Origin: Candidatus Heimdallarchaeota archaeon
GTDB lineage: Archaea > Asgardarchaeota > Heimdallarchaeia > Heimdallarchaeales > Kariarchaeaceae
Reading direction: 5' to 3'
Length of the DNA stretch: 18,186 nucleotides
Assembly (NCBI GenBank): GCA_015522385.1
Contig: WAMJ01000106.1
Span: 1 to 18,186 of the forward strand
Below, piece by piece: positions 1 to 7,255 of this stretch. Both the position numbers and the translations under genes were made by a program. A model generated the notes under the pieces. The model was given only the letters and a program-made list of their open reading frames with translations. It searched no databases and had not been told where the DNA came from. Numbering within the stretch: the stretch's first letter is position 1; each line of letters begins with the position of its first letter.

Positions 1-576
1 GCAGTCGCCACCCCGTACCACGCTGTGTACAACAGAGCAAGGGTTCGTCCAGGTGATGTGGTGGTCGTCATCGGCTGTGGTGGTGTCGGCATCAATGTGG
101 TGCAGTTTGCCAGTGTGGCAGGTGCGAAGGTCATCGCACTCGATCTCCAGCAGTCCAAGCTTGATCTCGCAAAGGAGCTGGGTGCGGACATTGTGATCAA
201 CCCCTCGGTGGACGACCCCAAGGCACTGCTCAAGTCCATGGGAGGTGCGGATATCGTCTTCGAGGTGATCGGAAATCCCTCCACACAGCAGCTGGGTTTC
301 GACCTCCTCGGAGCAGGAGGTAAGCTTGTCCTCGTGGGCTACTCCCCGAAGAAGTGGGACGGGTTCAGGTCGGGTAAGGTCATGTTCAGGGAGCTGGAGG
401 TCATCGGTAGCCTCGGGTGCCCACCACGAGAGTTCGCGCGGATCCTTCACATGGTCAAGAGGGGGATGATCAAGGTGTCTCCCCTAATCAGTCACCGTTT
501 CCCCTTGGATAAGATAGACGATGCCTTTGAGGTTTTACGGAGTGGTGAAGGTATCCGCACCGTTGTCACGATGTGA
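1..576 (+). CDS. Zinc-type (MDR family) alcohol dehydrogenase, C-terminal part; gene cut by window edge
   Basis: The reading frame is open from base 1, so the gene starts outside the window; the GTG at 25 is internal. About 191 residues are visible. They hold the Rossmann NAD(P)-binding half of a medium-chain dehydrogenase: a VIGCGGVGINVVQFA nucleotide-binding loop, an acidic residue ending strand 2 (VIALD), then a C-terminal FPLDKIDDAFEVLRSG segment typical of the family. The zinc-binding N-terminal half is missing. The ATPYHAV entry and the GSLGC segment resemble 6-hydroxycyclohex-1-ene-1-carbonyl-CoA dehydrogenase (Had) of anaerobic benzoate degradation. The benzoyl-CoA-reductase-like gene just downstream makes that role plausible. 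Family assignment is firm. Substrate is inferred from context, and a general alcohol dehydrogenase remains possible. Confidence 0.85.
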   Translation, partial: AVATPYHAVYNRARVRPGDVVVVIGCGGVGINVVQFASVAGAKVIALDLQQSKLDLAKELGADIVINPSVDDPKALLKSMGGADIVFEVIGNPSTQQLGFDLLGAGGKLVLVGYSPKKWDGFRSGKVMFRELEVIGSLGCPPREFARILHMVKRGMIKVSPLISHRFPLDKIDDAFEVLRSGEGIRTVVTM

Positions 577-753
577 ATTACCTATTCTTGGTAGAAAATA
601 GACTTTATGTGTACACATCCAAATTATTTTGTCCTATCCTATGAGACCTTTCTCTAACCTTACCAGTGACCCTGAGAGAGAAACCGAAGGGACAGTCAAA
701 GCTGTGAACTTTCTGGGGATTCTCGCTGGCATTTTCCACCCCATTTCCAGAAA

Positions 754-762
754 ACTATAAAT
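754..762 (+). promoter_or_regulatory. TATA box for the BcrC-like gene
   Basis: ACTATAAAT is centred about 28 bases before the GTG at 786. A purine-rich stretch just upstream could be a BRE. No SD precedes the GTG, so the mRNA is probably leaderless. The 209-base gap also holds a 7-bp inverted repeat, TTTCTCT at 649-655 and AGAGAAA at 677-683, a possible operator. Confidence 0.6.
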
Positions 763-785
763 CCCATACAATTTTAGTTTCAATC

Positions 786-1949
786 GTGACTAATCAGCGC
801 ACCATCATCCCACTCCTCGGAGATCTCCAAGATACTGTATACGACGTCAACCTCGAACAGGTGCGGAAGTGGAAGGAGGAAAATCCCGGGAAGAAGGTCA
901 TCGCAAGCTTCCCAGTCTACGTACCACACGAATTCATCCACGCGTACGGACACCTCCCCATCAACATATACGGAGGTGGTGAGGAGGTATCGATCAGCCA
1001 CGCAGACGCCATCCTCGGCTCTTTTATCTGCTCGATCTCCAAGTCTACAACGGAGCTGATGCTCAGCAATGATGACTTTAAGAACGCCATCGACGGGTAC
1101 GTCTTCCCCTTCATCTGTGACGTCTCCCGGAACCTCTCGGGGATATTTGGCAGAAAGATGGAAAAGCCTGCGTACATGCTGCACTTAGCGCAGAACGTGG
1201 AGTCCAAGCACTCGGTGACCTTCCTCAAGAACGAGTACCTGCGCATGGTCAAGAACCTCTTCCCCGACGAGGAACTGGACACTGCCGCTCTCCGCGAATC
1301 CGTCCGTCTCTACAACCGTAACCGAGAGCTCTACCAAGAGATCTACAAATACCGGTCAGAGAAGCCTTGGAATGTCCCGCTGGACGAGCTCTACCTCTTG
1401 ATGAGGGTTGGCTCTCTCCTCGACGTCGAGGCGCATAACAAGCTCCTCGAAGAGAGACTTGAGGACTTCAAGGACAGGAACGGAATCAAGAGGGACGCCA
1501 TACGCGTCGTCGTCACCGGTAACTTCTGTGAGCAACCTCCGCTAGACATCATCAAGCTCATCGAGCAGGTGGGTTGCTACGTCATCGACGACGACTTCAT
1601 GATAGGCAGGAGATTCTTCAAGAAGTCCATCAATCCCGAAGCAGATGACATCGTAGAGGAGATCGCAAGGGCGTACATCGACGGGGGTGCCAACGTCGCC
1701 ACCCGGTTCACCAAGGGCGAGAAAGGAGACCACATCCTCAAGAGGGTGGAGGACGCCCGCGCCGACGGAGTGATCTTCCTCACGGCCAAATTCTGCGAAC
1801 CTGCTCTGGACGATCTTGTCCTCATGCAGCACGGGTTGAGCAGCAAGAAGATACCCAGCGTACACATCGAGTTCGAGGAGAGGGGATCGGGTTATGAGAA
1901 CATCAGGCTCTCCCTCGAGACCTTTGTCGAGTCGCTGCTCTTTGACTGA
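786..1949 (+). CDS. BcrC-like subunit of benzoyl-CoA reductase / 2-hydroxyacyl-CoA dehydratase family
   Basis: This 387-residue protein belongs to the HgdB/BcrBC family, which carries iron-sulphur clusters for ATP-driven reduction of aromatic-CoA or dehydration of 2-hydroxyacyl-CoA. Recognisable blocks are FPVYVPHEFIHAYGHLP (about 42-58), GGGEEVSISHAD (63-73), and ICSISKSTTE with Cys82. FPFICDVSRNLSG holds Cys111, and TAKFCEPALDDLVLMQ holds Cys337. Three Cys in such positions fit cluster ligands. Length and blocks resemble BcrC (about 380-390 aa) more than BcrB. The start is GTG at 786, supported by the TATA box 28 bases upstream. The upstream dehydrogenase would act later in the same benzoyl-CoA route. 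No partner BcrB, ATPase (BcrA/D) or ferredoxin is visible, so the substrate is not proven. A 2-hydroxyacyl-CoA dehydratase subunit is the alternative. Confidence 0.85.
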   Translation: MTNQRTIIPLLGDLQDTVYDVNLEQVRKWKEENPGKKVIASFPVYVPHEFIHAYGHLPINIYGGGEEVSISHADAILGSFICSISKSTTELMLSNDDFKNAIDGYVFPFICDVSRNLSGIFGRKMEKPAYMLHLAQNVESKHSVTFLKNEYLRMVKNLFPDEELDTAALRESVRLYNRNRELYQEIYKYRSEKPWNVPLDELYLLMRVGSLLDVEAHNKLLEERLEDFKDRNGIKRDAIRVVVTGNFCEQPPLDIIKLIEQVGCYVIDDDFMIGRRFFKKSINPEADDIVEEIARAYIDGGANVATRFTKGEKGDHILKRVEDARADGVIFLTAKFCEPALDDLVLMQHGLSSKKIPSVHIEFEERGSGYENIRLSLETFVESLLFD

Positions 1950-1953
1950 GGTG
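1948..1953 (+). promoter_or_regulatory. Shine-Dalgarno site pointing to an ATA start codon
   Basis: GAGGTG overlaps the stop codon of the BcrC-like gene. Seven bases later comes ATA at 1961, in frame with the hemerythrin gene. No ATG, GTG or TTG lies in this frame between the TGA at 1943 and the GTG at 2012. Confidence 0.5.
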
Positions 1954-1960
1954 TGTTCTT

Positions 1961-2470
1961 ATACATCCGATCGAGCAGCTCAAGGTAGAGCACCAGAATA
2001 TCCTCCGGGGAGTGAAGCTCCTCGGGATAACTGCAGATCATGTAAGGGATGGCTCTGCACCGCGGGCAGAGATCGAGAAGCTCATTGAGTTCTTCAAAGG
2101 GTACGCTGATCAGGGACACCACGCCAAGGAGGACGAGATCTTCTTCGAGTACCTCTACAGGAAAGAGGACGGATTCAGATCGGAGACCTCGCCCATCGCC
2201 ATCTTCAGGGAGGATCACGTCAATGGCAGGAGGATGGTCACGAGGATCTCACGCGTGGACGAGGACTACCCATTCCACGTCAATGACTACTCCATGATGC
2301 TCAGAAGACATATCGAGATGGAGGACGAGCTCTTCCCGACGATAGCAGAGCAACATCTAACGGAGAATGAGATCCTCTCTATGGAGACTGAATTCCAACA
2401 AGCGGATGCTCAGCGTGATCTCGCGTCCAAGCTTGCACTCCTTGATAAGGTAGAGGTCTTCCTGATCTGA
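1961..2470 (+). CDS. Hemerythrin HHE-domain protein (non-canonical start)
   Basis: Counted from 1961 the protein is 169 residues, a typical single hemerythrin-like four-helix bundle that binds a di-iron centre (O2, NO or redox sensing/storage). Candidate ligands are His11 in VEHQN, His53/His54 with Glu57/Asp58 in GHHAKEDEIFF, His86 in FREDHVNGR, and His117 with Glu121 in RRHIEMEDELFP. The first conventional start, GTG at 2012, would delete His11 and most of helix 1 and has no well-spaced SD. The segment 1961-2011 clearly encodes the family's N-terminus. I therefore chose the ATA at 1961, preceded by GAGGTG at 1948-1953; CTG at 1946 is another option. The start lies 11 bases after the BcrC-like stop, so the two are probably co-transcribed. 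A role in shielding oxygen-sensitive iron-sulphur enzymes or sensing oxygen is inference. Confidence 0.8.
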   Translation: MHPIEQLKVEHQNILRGVKLLGITADHVRDGSAPRAEIEKLIEFFKGYADQGHHAKEDEIFFEYLYRKEDGFRSETSPIAIFREDHVNGRRMVTRISRVDEDYPFHVNDYSMMLRRHIEMEDELFPTIAEQHLTENEILSMETEFQQADAQRDLASKLALLDKVEVFLI

Positions 2471-2501
2471 ACTCTCCTTGTCTCATTTAATCGGTATAGT
2501 G

Positions 2502-3818
2502 CTATTTCTCTATCAGATCCTCTGATTGTGAGATGTACTTCACAAAACTGTCATCAGAGTAAGCTCTCCTGACTTTAGGTAAGGTCTTCTCGAAATTACT
2601 TTCGTAGGTCTTGATCCTCGCGACCTCCTTCCCCATTCCCAGATGCAGAAGCTCATTCCTCCACCTACCAACATTTGCGAACACATCAAGATTCCTTCGG
2701 ATGTCTGGTGGTGCTTTCTTGCTATGGTCAGGATTGATGATGGAAGAAAATAGCCTGTCTGCCTGCTCAACACTTGTATTCAGTATCTGCCTGATGAACT
2801 CTACCTGTGACTCCCTGAGAAAGGCAAAAGCCCTGCCCACATCTGCTTGTCTATTGAAGACCAGCTCTGAGAGGTCAGTCATGATGAGGTACTTCTTCTT
2901 GAATTGCCCATTCACCTTGTAGGATGCCAGTACACCCCTGACTTCCTCTGCAAGTGCTGAGATGAATTTGTGGAGGAACTTATCCCACTGGTGCTTGGGT
3001 TCTGGCAGATTGCCCACTGTATTATCCAGTTCATCCAGTGTCTCCAACTCGAAGAAGCCATTCTGTAACTTCTGAAGGAAATCTGATATCCTATTAATCT
3101 TCTTTTTTGCGTTTCTGATATAGGTGTTATCAAGATTCTCTGGGAGGAAATAAGTTCTTTCTAATTTCGCTAGGCTGTCTGCATAATTCCTGAGTGGATA
3201 CGGTCTGAGCTCCTCTACTGCCGTTTTAATGATTTGTGTGTTTAGGACATTTTTGAAGATCTCAGTGAGGTCAAGATACCGTACCTCATCTCCTACTTTT
3301 AATGGCTGTTTCGCGAAGGCATAGAATATTCTCCTGACGTCAACCTTCCCCCTTGACAAGGCCTGCAGGTACATGGATTGTAGGAGGACGATGAATGCGA
3401 GGTGCCTGTAAGAGTGTGTGAGATCATAGGTGATCTCAACTTCATCGTCTTGTGCTATCCCTCTGATCACCGAGTCCAGCTCAGTGAAGCTTTTCATCAT
3501 GTCCTGTTCAGAGATGTACTTCGAATCTTCAACTGTGACTTTGTGAATTGAACGGCATTGGGTGAAGAGGTCCACTATCGCCTCACGATTCTCAGTCAGA
3601 CCGTTCTCTCCTGCCTTGAAGCCATCGGTGACTCCCTTCTTGGCCATGGGGTTGTCGGGGTAGATGAGGATTACATCTAACTCTTCTGGCTTAGGGAAGA
3701 GGAAGTGGATGAGTGCGTTGCTGGACATCCAGCTACTGTACGTTTCTCCCTCGAAGACGTAAGTTACTTCTCTGTACGCGGGAACGTATCCCGTGGTGGC
3801 AATGAGGATTTTTCTCAA
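2502..3818 (-). CDS. CARF-HEPN ribonuclease, Csx1 / DxTHG-motif family
   Basis: With the TTG start at 3818 this is a 438-residue protein. The N-terminus (KILIATTGYVP) and YDLTHSYRHLAF (about 131-142) match the CARF fold of CRISPR-associated DxTHG-motif proteins, though the Gly of DxTHG is Ser here. The C-terminal helical domain ends with RNELLH (Arg387-His392), an R-x4-H HEPN ribonuclease motif. In type III CRISPR systems such proteins bind cyclic oligoadenylate and then cut RNA. The reading frame stays open upstream (TTG 3872, ATG 3842). A TATA box at 3853-3860 and GGAGGG at 3825-3830, six bases before TTG 3818, favour the shorter form. No array, Cas10 or other cas gene is nearby. It may serve a remote type III locus or act alone. 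It is convergent with the hemerythrin gene, with a 31-base gap. Confidence 0.82.
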   Translation of the reverse strand: MRKILIATTGYVPAYREVTYVFEGETYSSWMSSNALIHFLFPKPEELDVILIYPDNPMAKKGVTDGFKAGENGLTENREAIVDLFTQCRSIHKVTVEDSKYISEQDMMKSFTELDSVIRGIAQDDEVEITYDLTHSYRHLAFIVLLQSMYLQALSRGKVDVRRIFYAFAKQPLKVGDEVRYLDLTEIFKNVLNTQIIKTAVEELRPYPLRNYADSLAKLERTYFLPENLDNTYIRNAKKKINRISDFLQKLQNGFFELETLDELDNTVGNLPEPKHQWDKFLHKFISALAEEVRGVLASYKVNGQFKKKYLIMTDLSELVFNRQADVGRAFAFLRESQVEFIRQILNTSVEQADRLFSSIINPDHSKKAPPDIRRNLDVFANVGRWRNELLHLGMGKEVARIKTYESNFEKTLPKVRRAYSDDSFVKYISQSEDLIEK

Positions 3819-3824
3819 TACTTT

Positions 3825-3860
3825 CCCTCCATGTCCTGTCATTCCTTCTTGGCTTATAAC
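3825..3860 (-). promoter_or_regulatory. Promoter and SD of the CARF-HEPN gene
   Basis: On the minus strand GTTATAAG (3860-3853) is a TATA box. Transcription starting about 26 bases on, near 3831, would give a leader of about 13 bases. That leader would hold GGAGGG at 3830-3825, correctly spaced for the TTG at 3818. Confidence 0.6.
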
Positions 3861-4290
3861 CCTGAGTGTCAACTTTGGTAAGAATGCTACAATTTTGAAA
3901 ACTGTCTAATGAACTGTTACGGTTTTCCATAGCTGACTTGTAAATCTGTGCATTCTGAGATGTGTGTCTCTAATTATCTTAACGGTGTTTAAAACCAACC
4001 TGCATGTCCTCTATGTGATGTACTAAAAACATCTTATTGTCGCCTGAACCTGCCTGTCGTAGTAATATTCATCTCTTTTGGCTCTTTGTTTCCATGAAAA
4101 ATACGAGAAATTGCAAAATCTAATCTCAGGCATTCATGTCAACAAACTATCAATCTCCAGAAAAATTTCTGAGGAAAGTTGGCAAAAAATTCAAGCACTC
4201 TAGGATTTCCATCCTCAATATTTATAAGTTAATTTGGGAGGGTAACTAAGCGAAAAGTGTACAAAAACGTACATCGTAGGAGCTAATTCT
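3861..4290. other. Divergent intergenic region, AT-rich
   Basis: About 430 bases separate the divergent CARF-HEPN and protease genes. I see the two promoters and a perfect 6-bp-arm palindrome, CAGAAA-AA-TTTCTG, at 4158-4171, about 50 bases upstream of the protease TATA box. No plausible gene or RNA was recognised in the rest. Confidence 0.5.
4221..4282 (+). promoter_or_regulatory. Promoter and SD of the subtilisin-like protease
   Basis: TTTATAAG at 4221-4228 is a TATA box predicting a start near 4250. GGAG at 4279-4282 is spaced eight bases before the ATG at 4291. This is a leadered transcript of about 40 untranslated bases. Confidence 0.6.
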
Positions 4291-6855
4291 ATGAAAAAGC
4301 AACTTTCAGTACTACTGGTATTTATGATGCTCACTTCCTCAGTTGTGAGTATACGGGCCAGTTTTTCAGACGAAATCACAATTACTCCCGTGGAGAACTC
4401 CGGGGGTGACGCACTCGTAAAGCTAGATAAAGCGCTTCGCGAGGAGATATCACGAGCTGGTAATTCACCTGTTGATGTGATATTTGAATTGAACGCAAAC
4501 TCCGACCAACTCCTGTCGGATATCGCCAACGAGGGCGGTCGGATCAATCAGCAACTTGAGAATGCTAAGATCGTGTCTGCAACACTACCCGCAGACAGTC
4601 TTATCAAGGTCGCACTGAATGACCATGTCCAGAGGATCTACAAGGACGAGGTCATCCAAATCCCTGAGGAGATCGGAATGAAGGGTGAGGAGCTCCTCGT
4701 GGAGCTTGATGGTGAAGAGTTCACTATCGACTCTATAGAAAGCATGAACGACCTCGTGACCCTCATGGATGCCAACGCATTCTTCACCGACGCATATCAG
4801 GTCTGGGGTGACACAAATGCAGGCGCGGGTTCTGTCATAGCTGTTATTGACACTGGTGTTTTCCCTCATGTCAGTCTGGGCAATAGGCTCATCGGAGGTA
4901 TTGATCTCATCGACGCAGGCACTCCCTACGAGGGATTCGATAACCCCAACAACATCAATCACGGGACATTCGTAGCCTCACAAGCTGCTGGGAATGCCCT
5001 GATCACTTTCCCTGCTGGTTCTTCGACCGGGGACGCCTTCCTGAGGTTCAGCCCATTCGCCTTCCAGAACCCCGACGGATCAGTTAGTGTTGCACTTCTC
5101 GGAACTGCGCCGCTCGCCTCGATCTTCGCGATCAAGGTCTTCAGCGTATTCGGCTACACCACAACTGGTACAATTCTTGCAGGAATTGACTATGCCATCA
5201 CTATGGGGGTTGATGTGATCAACCTCTCCCTTGGTGGTCCCTCCAACATTCCAGGTGAGGATCTTCTTGACTTAATGGTAGATGCAGCCTCTGCCGCAGG
5301 TATTGCAGTTACAATCTCCGCAGGTAATTCTGGACCGAACCCCTTGCAGATAGGAAGTCCTGGGACCGCAAAGTCCGCAATCACCGTTGGCGCAGCATCC
5401 ACTCCCTCGCAGGAGAGGCTGTACGCGGAGGTCGTTGCAGGACTTGGTGACTACTACTATGGTGCCGATGGAAATTCAATAGTCTACTTCTCAAGTAGGG
5501 GTCCCACGAGCGACGGAAGGATGAAACCTGACGTTGTCGCTACCGGGTCAAGGAATCTTGGAGCATTTGGCTACACCGGACTTTCATTCGGTTCTGGAAC
5601 TTCATTCTCCAGCCCCGTAGTTGCCGGTGCCGCCGCTCTACTGTCCTCCTATGCACGGTTGAACAACATGGACCTTAGCTCACAAGATATCAAAGATGCA
5701 CTTAAGGCTGGTGCTGTCCCAATTGACGGATTCAGTGACTTCGAGCAGGGTGCCGGATACATCAATCTGGTTAATTCCATCGCATATCTAAGCAGCAACG
5801 ATGATCATGACGACCACCATGACAAGGAGGGCAAGCACAAGGATAGAGATCATGATGATGACGACGACGATCACGAGTTAAGCAAGATCGAGGACAATGT
5901 CGAGGATCTTCTAGATATTATCGAGCTTGAGGACGGAGTTTACACAGTTTCAGACCTCACAATCAAACCCTCGGAGTTCGAGTACCTCACATTTGAGGTT
6001 GGTGATGATGTGGACTTCGTGAGGGTCTCGATATCAGGTGTCTCATATGATGTGGACAATCCTGTTCTTGGGAACAGGGCTTGGGGCTATCTCTCCAGCT
6101 CTATGCCCAATGGTATTGACGGTAACTACCTCGACCTAATCTTCATCGATACTGGTGACAACCAGATGTTCACATACTCCGACTTTGACTTCCAAGCTGG
6201 ACTCCTGAGGATGACGATTGAGAATGACTTCATCTCCTTCGGAGATCTCCACATTGCCTCCCTGACTATCGAGGTCGTCGAGGTGGGCGCAGAGCTGGAT
6301 GACGGTGAACTTGAGATAGAGAACGAGGGTGCAGACACGATCCTGTACTATGATGTCTACGAGGGCGGAGTGTCCGAGTACAACGGAGTGATCCTCGACG
6401 GTGAGGTCCAGGTCATGAGCTTCACCATTCCCGACATGTACGGGTTTGCTATGCTCCAACTCACTTGGGAGAGGGATTACCAGTATTATGGAACTGATGA
6501 CATCGACTTCTACGTCGCGGACAGTGCAGGAGACTTCGTCGCTTTTGGAGCCAGTCTGGCAATACCCGAAGTTGACTTCCTCTTCTTTGCAGACACCTAC
6601 ACAATATACCTTGTAGGCTATGATGTCTATGACGCTGCAGGTGCGGAGTACACACTTGAGATCATCTACTTTGTGGATCTCTTCGCAGCCCCGATCTACA
6701 GCTCTGCTCTGATGCTCATGCCGCAGGATTCCGAGATCGAGGTCTCCCTCCCTGCAGGCGTGCACGGTGTCATGATTGTCGGCACATTCAATGCGGTGGA
6801 ATTCTTCGGATTTACCTTCTACCTCGATGTCTGGTCCGACTTCCTCGATGTCTAA
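4291..6855 (+). CDS. Secreted subtilisin-like serine protease (S8 family) with Asp/His-rich linker
   Basis: The protein has 854 residues. It begins with a Sec-type signal (KK, then hydrophobic residues 5-20, probable cleavage after about 24). A propeptide-like region (about 55-125) looks like an inhibitor_I9-type fold. The catalytic domain (about 165-500) shows Asp187 (AVIDTG), His224 (NHGTFVAS), oxyanion Asn346 (SAGNSGP) and Ser438 (GTSFSSP), so it should be active. Residues 503-529 form an extreme Asp/His/Lys run, likely a metal-binding or flexible linker. After it come about 320 residues of acidic, beta-rich sequence, probably two or three beta-sandwich modules similar to pre-peptidase C-terminal domains. 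No C-terminal membrane anchor is visible. ATG is supported by an SD at 4279 and a TATA box at 4221. Likely role: extracellular protein digestion or surface maturation. It is a single-gene unit. Confidence 0.92.
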   Translation: MKKQLSVLLVFMMLTSSVVSIRASFSDEITITPVENSGGDALVKLDKALREEISRAGNSPVDVIFELNANSDQLLSDIANEGGRINQQLENAKIVSATLPADSLIKVALNDHVQRIYKDEVIQIPEEIGMKGEELLVELDGEEFTIDSIESMNDLVTLMDANAFFTDAYQVWGDTNAGAGSVIAVIDTGVFPHVSLGNRLIGGIDLIDAGTPYEGFDNPNNINHGTFVASQAAGNALITFPAGSSTGDAFLRFSPFAFQNPDGSVSVALLGTAPLASIFAIKVFSVFGYTTTGTILAGIDYAITMGVDVINLSLGGPSNIPGEDLLDLMVDAASAAGIAVTISAGNSGPNPLQIGSPGTAKSAITVGAASTPSQERLYAEVVAGLGDYYYGADGNSIVYFSSRGPTSDGRMKPDVVATGSRNLGAFGYTGLSFGSGTSFSSPVVAGAAALLSSYARLNNMDLSSQDIKDALKAGAVPIDGFSDFEQGAGYINLVNSIAYLSSNDDHDDHHDKEGKHKDRDHDDDDDDHELSKIEDNVEDLLDIIELEDGVYTVSDLTIKPSEFEYLTFEVGDDVDFVRVSISGVSYDVDNPVLGNRAWGYLSSSMPNGIDGNYLDLIFIDTGDNQMFTYSDFDFQAGLLRMTIENDFISFGDLHIASLTIEVVEVGAELDDGELEIENEGADTILYYDVYEGGVSEYNGVILDGEVQVMSFTIPDMYGFAMLQLTWERDYQYYGTDDIDFYVADSAGDFVAFGASLAIPEVDFLFFADTYTIYLVGYDVYDAAGAEYTLEIIYFVDLFAAPIYSSALMLMPQDSEIEVSLPAGVHGVMIVGTFNAVEFFGFTFYLDVWSDFLDV

Positions 6856-7255
6856 GCATCATCGTTGTGAAATACTGACCATCTAGCGAAAGATGGCATA
6901 CTAATTTACTTTCTCAAATAATATGAGATGATATATTATAACACAAATCGTAAATATTTATTGTGAAAAATATATGTTTGATGCAATTGATTTTTCACAC
7001 GGTCATTTCTGTCAGAATCGCTGGTTGATTCACGGTATTATTCGGAAGTGGTTCTAGACTAATTCCTGCTTAAGCTCAAGAGGAAAATTGAATAGTGAAC
7101 AAGAATGAATTATTTTTTGCATATCTTCTGTAACCAACATGTTATTATCACTGCCATGTCATCTCTGGCTATTATCTTGAAGGCTTTTTCATTGTATGAA
7201 TTTGAAAACACAGCGAATATCTTGCTTCAGTGGGGGTTCCTCCAAATAGAAGGGA
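6856..7255. other. AT-rich convergent intergenic region
   Basis: About 400 bases lie between the convergent protease and serine hydrolase genes. Apart from the inverted repeat at 6962-6999 I see nothing functional. The open frame at 7105-7296 is AT-driven, lacks an SD and a TATA box, and resembles no family I know. Confidence 0.5.
6962..6999. repeat. Perfect 10-bp inverted repeat downstream of the protease
   Basis: TGTGAAAAAT at 6962-6971 and its exact reverse complement ATTTTTCACA at 6990-6999 enclose 18 bases. It starts 107 bases after the protease stop. On the plus strand the right arm carries five T, so a termination or mRNA 3'-end hairpin is possible. A protein-binding operator is the alternative. 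Confidence 0.5.

Noticed and set aside
6136..6765. 209-codon open frame on the minus strand
   Set aside because: It lies wholly inside the protease gene, has no family features, and is explained by the codon use of the sense gene.
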